In this document: positions 46,232-56,500 of the stretch, piece after piece | Numbering within the stretch: position 1 is the first letter of the stretch | How the letters are laid out: every line of letters starts with the position of its first letter | Source: an uncultured Clostridia bacterium | GTDB taxonomy: Bacteria > Bacillota > Clostridia > Oscillospirales > Oscillospiraceae | DNA length: 64,000 bases | Direction of reading: 5' to 3' | Assembly (NCBI GenBank): GCA_947170435.1 | Contig: CAMVTO010000007.1 | Span: forward strand, 38,097-102,096 | Translations under genes and position numbers: made by a program | The notes under the pieces: generated by a model | Seen by the model: the letters and a program-made list of their open reading frames with translations, nothing else | Told to the model about the DNA's origin: nothing | Databases searched by the model: none

Positions 46232-47221
46232 TTGAACGATACACGGCAAAACATGTGGCGGGCGCTGCCGTTTGTGATGGCGATGCTGCTCACCACGCTC
46301 ATCCCGCTCAACGCCTACGCGCTGTTCGGGAGCAAAAAGGCGGCGGAGGAAGCCGCGCCGCAGGGAGCGCCCATTGCGCAGAATCTGGAGATCAAGGTCT
46401 ACCGCGGCGTACCCTACACCGGCACGCTCAAGGCGATCGACAACGAGGGCGAGGCGGTGACCTTCCACCTCGCAACGCTGCCCGCCAAGGGTACGCTGGA
46501 ATTCGGCGAGGAGGGCGTGTTCGTCTATACGCCGGAGCAGAATAAGGCGGGGAGCGACAGCTTCACCTACACCGCCGTGGACGAGAGCGGGAATGAGAGC
46601 GCGCCCGCCACGGTGAAGATCAAAATTGAGCGCGTGTCCAGCGGCGTCAGCTATGCCGACACCGCGCCGGAGTGCGCGACCGCCGCGGTCGACCTTGCGG
46701 AAAAGGGCGTGCTGATCGGCACCAAGGTCGGAAGCGACTGGTTCTTTGAGCCGGAGCGCGCGGTCAGCCGCGGTGAATTCGTCGCCATGGCAATGGCGGC
46801 GACGGGGCTCAAAACCAGCGAGGTGACCGTGACCGGATTTTGTGACGACGACGCGATCCCGACCTGGGCGAAGGGCAGCGCCGCGGGCGCACTGTCCGCC
46901 GGCATTGTGCGCGGCGTGCGCACGGAGAACGGCGTTGCCTACGATGCGCAGCGGGAGATGACGCTCTCCGAGGCGGCGGCGGTGCTCGACCGCATTCTGC
47001 GGGTGACGGACGTCGATCTCGCGGATTTTGACGACACGGAGCCGGTGTGGTATGCGCAGGCCGTGGCGAATCTTGCGTCGGTCAGCATCGCGCCGGTGAG
47101 CGGCTACGAAGCAGAAGCCCTCGCCCATCCGCTGACGCGCGGCGAGGCGGCGGAGCTGCTGTCGTCCGCGATGGCGCTGGTTGAGGCGCGCAATGCCGGC
47201 CTGTGGGATAAACTTTTCTGA
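46232..47221 (+). CDS. Secreted protein with cadherin-like and SLH-like domains
   Basis: This is a 329-residue protein. A signal sequence (MWRALPFVMAMLLTTLIPLN) leads to a beta-sandwich domain of the tandem-95/Big_9 type (residues about 45-130; GTLEFGEEGVFVYTPEQNKA, DSFTYTAVDESGNESAPATV). Two to three SLH-like segments follow (YADTAPECATAAVDLAEKGV; SRGEFVAMAMAATGL). A TTG start at 46232 is likely, as AAGGAGG lies 8 bases upstream; the first ATG is at 46253. The SLH repeats are diverged. It is probably wall-bound. It follows the SEDS gene after 118 bases; the functional relation is unknown. Confidence 0.75.
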   Translation: MNDTRQNMWRALPFVMAMLLTTLIPLNAYALFGSKKAAEEAAPQGAPIAQNLEIKVYRGVPYTGTLKAIDNEGEAVTFHLATLPAKGTLEFGEEGVFVYTPEQNKAGSDSFTYTAVDESGNESAPATVKIKIERVSSGVSYADTAPECATAAVDLAEKGVLIGTKVGSDWFFEPERAVSRGEFVAMAMAATGLKTSEVTVTGFCDDDAIPTWAKGSAAGALSAGIVRGVRTENGVAYDAQREMTLSEAAAVLDRILRVTDVDLADFDDTEPVWYAQAVANLASVSIAPVSGYEAEALAHPLTRGEAAELLSSAMALVEARNAGLWDKLF

Positions 47222-47240
47222 AAAAGCGCGAAAATTGGAC

Positions 47241-47269
47241 TTGCTTTTTGAAACGGAACGTGTTATCAT
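47241..47269 (+). promoter_or_regulatory. Promoter of rpmE
   Basis: TTGCTT (47241-47246), 17 bases, TATCAT (47264-47269). Confidence 0.65.
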
Positions 47270-47341
47270 ACCTGTTGCGTCTGCGGAGGACTGAAAGGTT
47301 TTCCCCGATAGCTTTGGATCAGAAAGAGGTGAACACGAGCA

Positions 47342-47542
47342 ATGAAGGAAGGAATCCATCCCAATTATCAGCAGACTACGATTCGCTGCGCCTGCGGTAA
47401 TGTGATTGAGACAGGTTCCACCAAGCAGGATATCAAGGTGGAAGTGTGCTCAAAGTGTCACCCCTTCTTCACGGGTAAGCAGAAGCTGGTCGATACCGGC
47501 GGACGCGTTGCCAAGTTCAACAAGAAGTTCGGTCTTGCGTAA
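47342..47542 (+). CDS. rpmE: Ribosomal protein bL31 (zinc-binding form)
   Basis: This is a 66-residue large-subunit protein. It starts [20 protein letters not shown] and has the zinc ligands Cys16, Cys18, Cys36 and Cys39 (CAC...CSKC), so it is the C+ type rather than the zinc-free YtiA type. [20 protein letters not shown] is the bL31 C-terminal signature. AAAGAGGTGAACACGAGCA precedes the ATG. Own promoter and terminator. Confidence 0.98.
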   Translation: MKEGIHPNYQQTTIRCACGNVIETGSTKQDIKVEVCSKCHPFFTGKQKLVDTGGRVAKFNKKFGLA

Positions 47543-47555
47543 CACAAATGAAAAC

Positions 47556-47597
47556 AGATGCATCGGCCCTCGCCGGTGCATCTGCTTTTTATTTTTT
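47556..47597 (+). terminator. Rho-independent terminator after rpmE
   Basis: AGATGCATCGGC, CCTC loop, GCCGGTGCATCT, then CTTTTTATTTTTT. Confidence 0.85.
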
Positions 47598-47606
47598 CGA
47601 CGCGGT

Positions 47607-47635
47607 TTGACAAACTGCAGCAGGGACGATATACT
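47607..47635 (+). promoter_or_regulatory. Promoter of the EAL-HDOD/hflX/yigZ unit
   Basis: Perfect TTGACA (47607-47612), 17 bases, TATACT (47630-47635). Confidence 0.8.
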
Positions 47636-47694
47636 AAATTCAGATCCCAGCAAAATCCAGCAGGTTTTTCTTTGCGCAAAAAGAGAGGGTTTCC

Positions 47695-48972
47695 GTGCAG
47701 CTTTCCGTGATTCGTCAGCCAATCCTGAATGAGGACTTCGCACCGGTGGGCTATGAGCTCTCCTATCCGTTTGAAAAGGAGCCGGTGCTCGCACCGATCT
47801 ATTCCAGCCAGGACAGCGTGATCTGCCGCGTTCTGACCAACGCCTTTTACGGGCTGGGGAAGGAGACGGTCTCCGGCGGCAAGGATATCTATGTGAATCT
47901 GACAAACATGCTGCTGAGGGAAGGGTTCCCGGAGCTGTTCCCGCCCGATCAGTTTGTGATCGAGGTGGCGCCCAACCTGTTTCTGGACGATGCCCTGGCG
48001 GATTACATCTCGATGCTTTACCGCAGGGGATACCGGCTTGTGCTCAAGAGCTATACGCCGACGGCGGAGCGTTCGAGGAACAATCAATACCTCAATTTGT
48101 TTGAGACGGTCCGCGTCGACGTGAGCAAATACAACCGGCTCAGGGTCAAGGATTTTCTCAAGCTGCTGCGCAAGTACCGCATCAAGCTCATGGCGGAGAA
48201 CGTCGACACACCGGAACTGCTGGCGTTTGCACGGGAGGAAAAGTTTGATCTCTACCAGGGCAAGGTGCTCGGTGACGAGACGGAGCTGCGGGGCAGCGTA
48301 CCCCTGAAGAACGTTGCCTACGGCCGGCTGTTCAATCATTTTCTGACCGGCCGCGTCAACCGTGCGGTGTGCGCCCACATCATTCTGCAGGATCCCGCGC
48401 TGCTGCACATGTTCTTCCGCCGGGCGTTCAACAATCTCCACAACCGCAAGGCGCCCCTGGCGGAGCTCAAGCGCGGACTGGAGCGCTTTGACGACGATCA
48501 GCTGCGCCACTGGTCGGCGGTGCTGCTGCTGGATCAATCCTGCAAGGACGTTTCGGACGGCACGGTACCGCAGGTGTTCCGGCGGGGCCTGGTCATGGAG
48601 CGGCTGACGTATGAATCGCAGCTGGAGGTTGCGCCGGGCAGGGCGTTCCTCTTCGGCATCGTGAGCGCGCTGGACCGCGTGTTTGAAGAGGACATGGAAA
48701 CCGTACTCTCGCAACTCGCCGTCGGAAATTCGATGCGGGACGCGCTGCTGGGAACAGAGAAGAACGACTTCACGCTGCTGCTCAACGCGGCGCGAACCTT
48801 TGAGCGCGACCCCGATTATCCGCAGCTCCCGCGGGTTTTCGACGATCTCGGTCAGGGCTTCATCAAAAAGATGCTCTGGGAGTGCAACGTCAACACAGAG
48901 TACATCATCCGGGCGCTGGAATATACGGTGCCCCACGTCTATCAGGGAAATATCCTGCCCAACTCCCAGTGA
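47695..48972 (+). CDS. EAL-like plus HDOD signalling protein (YuxH type)
   Basis: This is a 425-residue protein. The N-terminal half (about 1-200) is a degenerate EAL domain. The expected catalytic motifs are altered: VGYELSYPF for EAL, YVNLTNMLL for FVN, MAENVDTPE for AEGVE, and DLYQGKVLG for QGY. The C-terminal half (about 205-400) is an HDOD domain (LKNVAYGRLFNHFLTGRVNR; DQLRHWSAVLLLDQSCKD). It is probably a signalling scaffold or c-di-GMP sensor rather than an active phosphodiesterase. GTG start at 47695 with AGAGAGGG upstream. hflX follows 25 bases later. A PilZ protein at 59914 shows c-di-GMP is likely used by this organism. Confidence 0.82.
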   Translation: MQLSVIRQPILNEDFAPVGYELSYPFEKEPVLAPIYSSQDSVICRVLTNAFYGLGKETVSGGKDIYVNLTNMLLREGFPELFPPDQFVIEVAPNLFLDDALADYISMLYRRGYRLVLKSYTPTAERSRNNQYLNLFETVRVDVSKYNRLRVKDFLKLLRKYRIKLMAENVDTPELLAFAREEKFDLYQGKVLGDETELRGSVPLKNVAYGRLFNHFLTGRVNRAVCAHIILQDPALLHMFFRRAFNNLHNRKAPLAELKRGLERFDDDQLRHWSAVLLLDQSCKDVSDGTVPQVFRRGLVMERLTYESQLEVAPGRAFLFGIVSALDRVFEEDMETVLSQLAVGNSMRDALLGTEKNDFTLLLNAARTFERDPDYPQLPRVFDDLGQGFIKKMLWECNVNTEYIIRALEYTVPHVYQGNILPNSQ

Positions 48973-48997
48973 TTTGGGCGGCGGAGGAAGGCACAGC

Positions 48998-50299
48998 ATG
49001 AGTGAAATCACCGAAACCCCGCGCGACAAAGCAATATTGGTGGGCCTTGCCTCGCCGCGGCTGACCGCCCGGGAGACCGCCGACGAGCAGAGCCTTGAGG
49101 AACTGGAAGCGCTTGTGGAGACGGCGGGCGGCGTCAGCGTCGGCGTCGTGCTGCAAACGCTTCCCGCGCCCAATCCCCGCACGTTCATCGGCGAGGGCAA
49201 GGTGGAGGAGATCAAGGAGCTGGTCAAGGCGCAGGAGGCGACCATGGTCATCTTCGACAACGACCTTTCTCCGTCCCAGATGCGCGTGCTGACCGATGAA
49301 TTCGGCGTGCAGGTGCTCGATCGCAGCGGCCTCATTCTCGATATCTTCGCCCAGCGCGCCAAAACGAAGGAGGGCCGCTTGCAGGTGGAGCTGGCGCAGT
49401 ACCAGTACCTGCTGCCGCGGCTGATCGGCATGTGGACGCATCTGGAGCGTCAGGCGGGTACCAGCGGCAAGGGGCCGATCGGCTCGAAAGGCCCCGGCGA
49501 AACCCAGCTGGAGACCGACCGCCGCCACATCCACCGCAAGATCGACAAGCTCAAGGAGGACCTGGAGGACGTGCGCCGCGTCCGCGGCACGCAGCGCGAC
49601 CGGCGGCAAAAAAACGAGATCCCCGTGGTCGCCATCGTGGGCTATACCAACGCGGGGAAGTCGACGCTTTTGAACGCGCTCACCGGATCGGATATCCCCG
49701 CCAACAATCGCCTCTTTGACACGCTGGACACCACCACGCGCCTGCTGACCGTCAGCGATACGCTGGACGTGGTGATCTCCGATACCGTCGGCTTCATCCG
49801 CAAGCTGCCGCATCAGCTGGTGGAGGCGTTCAAGGCAACGCTGGAGGAGCTGGAATACGCCGACCTGCTGCTGCACGTCATCGACATTTCCAACCCTGAG
49901 TGGATGGAGCAGGCGCAGATCGTGGACGACCTGATCGCGGAGCTGGGCGCGGAACAGATCCCCTGCCTGCGGGTCTACAACAAAAGCGACCTGTTCTTCG
50001 GCGACATCCGACCCCGCGGCGAGATGGCGGTGAACATCAGCGCCAAAACCGGCGAGGGACTGGATGACCTGCTCGCCGCCATCAACCGCGTCCTCGACAA
50101 GGGCACGCGCCGCGTGACGCTGCACCTGCCCTATGACAAGGGTGGGCTGCTGGATATGCTCTACCGGGAGGCGAAGGTGGAGAGCGTGGAATACGGCGAG
50201 ACCATCGACGCGGTGGCCACCGTGGTGCCGAAGGTGTTCGGACAGGTCAAGGATTATGTGGAGGGTTACACCGAGCCGAAAGAGGACTGGGAACAATGA
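48998..50299 (+). CDS. hflX: GTPase HflX
   Basis: This is a 433-residue ribosome-associated GTPase that splits stalled or stressed ribosomes. The N-terminal HflX domain has NPRTFIGEGKVEEIKELVKA and LSPSQMRVLTDEFGVQVLDR; the glycine-rich linker KGPIGSKGPGETQLETDRR follows. The G domain has G1 GYTNAGKST (215-223), DTVGFIRKLPHQLVEAFKAT and NKSD, with a C-terminal extension. The ATG at 48998 follows GGCGGAGGAAGGCACAGC. The stop overlaps the next ATG (ATGA). Confidence 0.95.
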   Translation: MSEITETPRDKAILVGLASPRLTARETADEQSLEELEALVETAGGVSVGVVLQTLPAPNPRTFIGEGKVEEIKELVKAQEATMVIFDNDLSPSQMRVLTDEFGVQVLDRSGLILDIFAQRAKTKEGRLQVELAQYQYLLPRLIGMWTHLERQAGTSGKGPIGSKGPGETQLETDRRHIHRKIDKLKEDLEDVRRVRGTQRDRRQKNEIPVVAIVGYTNAGKSTLLNALTGSDIPANNRLFDTLDTTTRLLTVSDTLDVVISDTVGFIRKLPHQLVEAFKATLEELEYADLLLHVIDISNPEWMEQAQIVDDLIAELGAEQIPCLRVYNKSDLFFGDIRPRGEMAVNISAKTGEGLDDLLAAINRVLDKGTRRVTLHLPYDKGGLLDMLYREAKVESVEYGETIDAVATVVPKVFGQVKDYVEGYTEPKEDWEQ

Positions 50300-50934
50300 G
50301 TGAGGAATACTTCGTCCCCTGCGAGGAAGCGGAGAGCGAGTTCACCGAGAAGCGCTCCCGCTTCATCGGCCGCGTTGCCCGCGTGGAGACCGAGGCCGAC
50401 GCCCGCGCGTACATCGAACAGATCAAAAAGCGGCACTACGACGCCCGCCACAACTGCTGGTGCTACCTCATTCACGAGGGCGGCGCCGTGCGCTACGGCG
50501 ACGACGGCGAGCCGCAGGGTACGGCGGGGCAGCCGATGCTGGGTGTGTTCCAGCGCGAGGGCGTGGAGAACGCTGTGTGCGTGGTGACGCGCTACTTCGG
50601 CGGCGTGCTGCTGGGCGCGGGCGGGCTGACGCGGGCGTACGCCAAGTCCGCCAAGGACGCGCTGGACGCCGCGGGCAAGGCGAGGATGACGCTGTGGACG
50701 CGCGAGCGCGTTGCCGTACCCTATCCGCTCTTTGAGCGCCTGACGCGGCTCATCGACGCGCACGGCGGCGTCACGGAGAGCAGCGACTACGGCGCGGACG
50801 TGGCGGTAACGCTGCGTTTGCCGCAGGCAAAAACAGAAGCCTTTGCCGCCGCGCTCACGGAGCTTTCAAACGGCGGTATTTCCCCGGAGATCCTCGGCAC
50901 GGTGTTTCTGCCGGGAGCGCGGGAAAATGACTGA
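50296..50934 (+). CDS. yigZ: YigZ/IMPACT family protein
   Basis: This is a 212-residue UPF0029 protein. SEFTEKRSRFIGRVARVETE, HYDARHNCWCYLIHEGG, DDGEPQGTAGQPML and VTRYFGGVLLGAGGLTRAYA are the diagnostic IMPACT N-terminal signature, followed by a ferredoxin-like C-terminal domain. Eukaryotic IMPACT modulates GCN2; the bacterial role is unclear, perhaps at the ribosome. Translational overlap with hflX fits a ribosome-related function. Start and length match the family. Confidence 0.93.
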   Translation: MSEEYFVPCEEAESEFTEKRSRFIGRVARVETEADARAYIEQIKKRHYDARHNCWCYLIHEGGAVRYGDDGEPQGTAGQPMLGVFQREGVENAVCVVTRYFGGVLLGAGGLTRAYAKSAKDALDAAGKARMTLWTRERVAVPYPLFERLTRLIDAHGGVTESSDYGADVAVTLRLPQAKTEAFAAALTELSNGGISPEILGTVFLPGAREND

Positions 50935-51012
50935 TTTTGACAAGAACCCGTTAAAAATGCCATAAAACACGAAAAGCGCCCGCTTTCCGTCCCTCACGGA
51001 AGCGCGGCGCTC

Positions 51013-51041
51013 TTGCATTTGTGCGCGACAAGTGCTATACT
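51013..51041 (+). promoter_or_regulatory. Promoter of the MMPL/surface protein operon
   Basis: TTGCAT (51013-51018), 17 bases, TATACT (51036-51041). A long GC-rich hairpin (about 50972-51014) ends at the -35 element and may terminate the upstream unit. Confidence 0.7.
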
Positions 51042-51079
51042 TCACCTCCGGTGCGTATGAATTACAGGCAAAGGAACTG

Positions 51080-53527
51080 ATGACATTGAGTACCCAAACC
51101 GAAAAACAGCAGGCGAGCTTTATGATGAAGCTCGCTACATTTATTGTCGACAAGAGGAATCTGGTCTTTCTGATGATCGGCATTTCGCTGGTGTTCTCCG
51201 CCGTTTCCCGCAACTGGGTGGAGGTGGAGAACGATCTGACGGCGTATCTGCCCGCCACCAGCGAGACCCGCAAGGGACTGGACGTCATGGACGAGCAGTT
51301 CACGACCTTCGGCTCGGCGAAGCTGATGGTCGCCAACGTCACCTATGACCGGGCGCTGGAGATCGCGGACGAGATCAAAGCGTCCGACGGCGTACAGCGG
51401 CTGGAGTTTGACGGCAGCACCGACCACTACAACAACGTCTCCGCGCTCTACGACATCACGTTCAACTATCCCGAGGACGATGACCGCTGCCTCGACGCGC
51501 TGAACGCGATCCTCGATCGCTACGCGGCGTACGACACCTATCTCAGTACGTCGCTGGGCAACCAGCTGGCGGAGATCATCCAGTCCGAGGTCAACGTCAT
51601 CATGGTGATCGTCGCGATCATCGTCGTCGCCGTGCTGACGCTGACGTCGCAGACCTACGCGGAGATCCCCGTTCTGGGGCTTACCTTTGTCAGCGCCATG
51701 GTGCTGAACATGGGAACCAACTTCCTGCTGGGGAAGATCTCTTTCGTCTCCAACTCCGTGACGAGCATCCTGCAGCTGGCGCTGTCGCTGGATTACGCGG
51801 TCATCCTCTGCAACCGCTTCAAGGAGGAGCATCAGACCATGCCCGTGCGGGAGGCGGCGATCGTCGCGTTGAGCAAGGGCATCCCGGAGATCGGCGCCAG
51901 CAGCCTCACCACCATCGGCGGCCTGATCGCGATGCTGTTTATGCAGTTTCGCCTCGGCCCCGACATGGGTATCTGCCTCATCAAGGCGATTTTCTACGCG
52001 CTGTTTTCCGTATTCGTGTTCATGCCGGGCCTGCTGGTGCTCTTTGGGCCGCTGATGGACAAAACGCAGCACAAGAACTTCGTCCCGAAGATCCCCTTCG
52101 TCGGCAAATTCGCCTATGCCACGCGCAAGGTGGTGCCGGTGGTGTTCCTGGCGCTGGTCATCGTCGCGTATGTGATCTCCGGCAAGTGCCCCTACGTCTA
52201 CGGCTATGACACCATCGTGACGCCCAAGCTCAACGAGCAGCAGATCGCCGCCAATATGATCAAGGAGAGCTTTACATCGTCCAATCTGGTCGCGCTGGTG
52301 GTGCCGGAGGGCAGCTACGAAAAGGAGCGCGCCATCCTCGACCGGCTCGATGGCATGGAGCAGGTGGATCACACCTTAGGCATGTCGAACACCGAGGCGC
52401 TGGACGGGTACACGCTGACCGACAAGCTGACGCCGCGCCAGTTCGCGGAGCTTGCGGACATCGACTACGAGCTGGCCCAGCTGGTCTACACCGCCTATGC
52501 CACCGAGAACGAGGAGTACGGCAAGCTGGTGAGCGGTATTGCCAACTACGGCGTGCCGCTGATCGACATGTTCCTCTTTGTCGTCGACCGCGTGGACGAG
52601 GGCTATGTGACCCTCAGCGACGAGCAGACCGACATGCTGCAAAGCGCGGCGGAGCAGATGCGCAATGCCAGGCTCCAGCTCGAGGGCGAGGATTTCGACC
52701 GTATGCTCATTTATCTCAATCTGCCCGAGAGCGGCGACGAGACCTACGCCTTCACCGACCTCATCAAGGACATCGCGCAGGAGCAGTATCCAGACGGCTC
52801 GATCTATGTGGTCGGCAATTCCACCAACGCCTACGAGTTCAAAAAGTCCTTTGCCCGCGACAACGTCGTGGTGAGCCTCATGTCGATTTTGATCGTGCTG
52901 GTGGTGCTGCTGTTCACATTCAAATCCGTGGGCATGCCGCTGCTGCTGATCCTCGTCATCGAGGGCTCCATCTTCATCAATTTCTCTGTGCCGGTGTTCA
53001 CGCATGTGGATCTGTTCTTCATCGCGTACCTGATCGTTTCATCCATTCAGATGGGCGCGAACATCGACTACGCCATCGTCATCGCCAGCCGCTATACCGA
53101 GCTCCAGCATGAGATGGAGCCGAAGGCGGCGATCATCGAGACGATGAACTTCGCGTTTCCCACCATCCTGACCTCCGGCTCGATCCTCGCCTCGGCGGGC
53201 TTCATCCTCGGGCAGATCAGCTCCGAGGGCACCATCGTCGGTATTGGCCAGAGCCTGGGGCGCGGCACGGTCATTTCGATCATCCTTGTCATGTTTGCCC
53301 TGCCGCAGATTTTGCTCGTCGGCGCGGGCGTCATCGAAAAGACCTCGTTCTCCATGTCCGGCGCGATCAAGCACCGCGAGTCCCGCGGCAAAATGACCGT
53401 GGACGGCATGGTGCGCGGCGAGATCAACGGTACCGTGACCGGCATGCTGCACGGCACGGTGGAGGGCACGGCAAGACTGGAGCTGCTCTCCGGCAAGGCA
53501 GAGGAGGTGGAAGGCAATGAAGAATAA
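51080..53527 (+). CDS. MMPL/RND superfamily transporter
   Basis: This is an 815-residue two-fold repeated membrane protein with about twelve spans and two external loops. Each half carries the Asp-Tyr proton-relay pair in its fourth helix region: LALSLDYAVILCNRFKEEHQ and QMGANIDYAIVIASRYTELQ. Helix-one segments (VFLMIGISLVFSAVSRNWVE) and GASSLTTIGGLIAMLFMQFR are also typical of MMPL. The C-terminal tail has a short Gly-Thr repeat (GMVRGEINGTVTGMLHGTVE) of unknown role. The ATG at 51080 follows AAAGGAACTG. The end overlaps the next gene by 11 bases, so the two should be made together. It is a likely exporter of lipid or surface material. Confidence 0.9.
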   Translation: MTLSTQTEKQQASFMMKLATFIVDKRNLVFLMIGISLVFSAVSRNWVEVENDLTAYLPATSETRKGLDVMDEQFTTFGSAKLMVANVTYDRALEIADEIKASDGVQRLEFDGSTDHYNNVSALYDITFNYPEDDDRCLDALNAILDRYAAYDTYLSTSLGNQLAEIIQSEVNVIMVIVAIIVVAVLTLTSQTYAEIPVLGLTFVSAMVLNMGTNFLLGKISFVSNSVTSILQLALSLDYAVILCNRFKEEHQTMPVREAAIVALSKGIPEIGASSLTTIGGLIAMLFMQFRLGPDMGICLIKAIFYALFSVFVFMPGLLVLFGPLMDKTQHKNFVPKIPFVGKFAYATRKVVPVVFLALVIVAYVISGKCPYVYGYDTIVTPKLNEQQIAANMIKESFTSSNLVALVVPEGSYEKERAILDRLDGMEQVDHTLGMSNTEALDGYTLTDKLTPRQFAELADIDYELAQLVYTAYATENEEYGKLVSGIANYGVPLIDMFLFVVDRVDEGYVTLSDEQTDMLQSAAEQMRNARLQLEGEDFDRMLIYLNLPESGDETYAFTDLIKDIAQEQYPDGSIYVVGNSTNAYEFKKSFARDNVVVSLMSILIVLVVLLFTFKSVGMPLLLILVIEGSIFINFSVPVFTHVDLFFIAYLIVSSIQMGANIDYAIVIASRYTELQHEMEPKAAIIETMNFAFPTILTSGSILASAGFILGQISSEGTIVGIGQSLGRGTVISIILVMFALPQILLVGAGVIEKTSFSMSGAIKHRESRGKMTVDGMVRGEINGTVTGMLHGTVEGTARLELLSGKAEEVEGNEE

Positions 53528-56500
53528 GCACGCTATCCGCGTTCTCGCGCTGCTGTGCGCGCTGCTTCTGCTGCCCGGCAGCCCGGCGCTGGCGGCCGGT
53601 GACGAGGAGATCATCTACATCAACGACGCGCTGGATCTGCGCGACCTTGCCGAGCGCTGCGCCTATGACGCGTGGTCGGAGGGCAAGACGGTGCAGCTGC
53701 AGCGGGATATTTCGCTCAGCGGCGTGGACTTCTCGCCGATTCCCAGCTTTGGAGGCACCTTCGAGGGCAACGGGCATAAGATTTCGGGGCTGAGCATCGA
53801 CGGCAGCGTTTCCCCGGCAGGACTGTTCGGCGTCATTGCGGTGACCGGCACGGTCAACGACCTGACCGTAGAGGGTACCGTTGCGCCCGGCGGCAGCGCG
53901 AAGCGCGTCGGCGGCGTGGCGGGCGAGAACCGCGGCGCGCTCTATAACTGCGCCTTTACCGGCACGGTGGACGGCGCACAGAGCGTCGGCGGCGTGGCGG
54001 GCGTCAACGCGGCGACAGGTACGCTGCGCCGCTGCCAGGCAAACGGCGGCGTATTCGGCAAGGGCATGACCGGCGGTATCGCGGGCGAGAATCACGGCAC
54101 CGTCAGCTTCTGCACCAACCGCGCCTACGTCAACACCAACACGCTGGACCCGTCGCTCTCCTTTGACAAGCTGGAGATGAACATGACCGCCGGACTCAGC
54201 GGCCTGATGAACCCGGAGAGCTTCAATATTACGGTGGACAGCGGCGGCGTGGCGGGCTATTCCGACGGCTCGCTGCTGGGCAGCGCCAACTACGGCGGCG
54301 TCGGCTATCAGCATGTCGGCTACAACGTCGGCGGCATCGCGGGGCGCAGCAGCGGGCACATCTCCGCCTGCACCAACCACGGCAGCATCTTTGGCCGCCG
54401 CGAGGTCGGCGGCATCGTCGGCACGGCGGAGCCGTACGTTCGCGTCAATGTCACCCGCAGTTCTCTTGCGGAGGTGCGCAGCCAGCTCGACGCGCTCTCC
54501 AGGACCGTAGACAAAGCGGTGAGCGACGCCGAGAGCGCGTCGGCTGCGATCTCCGCGCGCCTGACGGCGGTCAACGAAAGCGTGGACGCGGCGGAGAACC
54601 GCGCCCAGACCATGACCGACAAGCTCTCCGACACCTATGACGCCGCCGTCGCCGAGGTCAACCGCGGCAGCGACATGCTGGACAATACGATCCACCAGCT
54701 GGACGGCGTGACCGAAGATCTGCTCGCGGTCTCAAAGACGACGACCTCAGCGCTGGATGCGCTGGAGGGTGCGATGGGCGACCTGAACAACGGCTCCGGC
54801 GGCAATGTATTTGACGAGCTTTCCTCTGCTGCGGCGGACGCCGGGAGCGCGTCGGACAAACTCAAATCCGGCGCGGACGCGATGCGCGCGGGCATGGAAA
54901 CGATTCGGACGGCCATCGCGGAGGCGCCCGTCAACACGGACGGGATCTCCGCGGGGATCGACCAGATCACCGGCGCCTATGAATCGGCGAAGGCCGCGCT
55001 GGACACGCTCAGGAGCGCCATGACACATCTCGGCAACGCCATGGAGTCCACCAAGGCGGCGTCGGCGAAGCTCCAGACCGCCTTGCAGGATCTGGAGACC
55101 GCATCCTCGCAGCTGAACACGGCGCTGCGGGATACGAAAACCCTGCTGGACTACCTCGACGCGCAGGAGAAGCTGCAATTCCCAAGCCTTCACGCGAAAG
55201 CGGAGTCCGACGCTCTGTATGACTCGCTGCACGCCGTTTCCAACAACATCGAGCTGCTCAACAAGGAGTCGAAAGCCTCCTCGGATACGATCCTTGAGGA
55301 CGTGCGCCAGATCAACCGGCAGTTTACCGCGCTGATGGACACCCTGCTGGACGCTGTGGAGGACATTGAGGGCACCTCTGTGTCCACGGTGGTAAAAGAC
55401 ACCTCGGATGAGGATATTGACGCCGTGATTGAGGGAAAAGTGCTGCTGTGCCGCAATGTCGGCGCGGTCAGCGGCGATATCGACGTCGGCGGCGTGGCGG
55501 GAGCCATGATGATCTACAACGAGCTGGACCCGGAAAACGACAGCGATTCGGTGGCGTCCCGGCTTCGCCGCCGCTATGAGCTCAAGTGCGTGCTGCAAGA
55601 CTGCGCCAGCACCGGCGAGATCAGCGGCAAGCGCGACAACGTCGGCGCGGTCTGCGGCAGCGAGACGCTGGGGGTGATCCGCGGCTGCGAGGCCTATGGC
55701 AGCGTGGCAAGCGACGGGGACTGCATCGGCGGCGTGGCGGGCTTTGCGGACGGCATTGTGCGCAGAAGCTGGGCAAAATGCTCGCTCTCCGGTGTGAAAT
55801 ACGTCGGCGGTATCGTCGGCGGCGGCAAGGCGGACGGTTCCGGCCTGCGGCTGGAGGGCTGCTGCTCGCTGGTGGAGATCACGGAAGCGAGCCAGTACGC
55901 CGGCGCCGTCATCGGCGCGGAGTTCGGCACGCTCAGCAATAACCGCTTTGTCAGCGATACCCTCGCGGGCATTGACCGCGTGAGCCGCCGCGGCGCGGCG
56001 GAGCCGATCACCTATGACGAGCTTTTGGCAGAGGACGGCCTTCCGCAGGAGTTCCGCAGCTTTTCGCTCTCCTTCCGCGCGGACGGAAAGCTGATCCACA
56101 CCGAGCCGTTCCGCTACGGCGACAGCTTTGGGAGCGAGGTCTTCCCGGAGATCCCGGCAATCGAGGGACAGTATGCCCACTGGGATCGCACCGACCTGAC
56201 CAACCTGCGCTTTGACACGGTGGTGACGGCGGTCTACGCGCCCAGCGTGACGGCGGTCGCGAGCGCGGCGACGCGCAGCGCGGGCCGGGCCGCGTTCTTC
56301 ACGGAGGGACGCTTCACCGACGAGGACGCCATGGAGGCGACGCCTGCCGTATTTGATTTTGACGACACCCGGTTCAACCCGCTCAATCGCCTGCGCGCCT
56401 ATCGGCGGACGGTGCTGGAGCAGTGGCTGCTGACGCTGCCGGACGACGGGGCGGACAGCCACATGGTGCGCTATCTCCCGCCGGAGGGCGCGGAGAAGCA

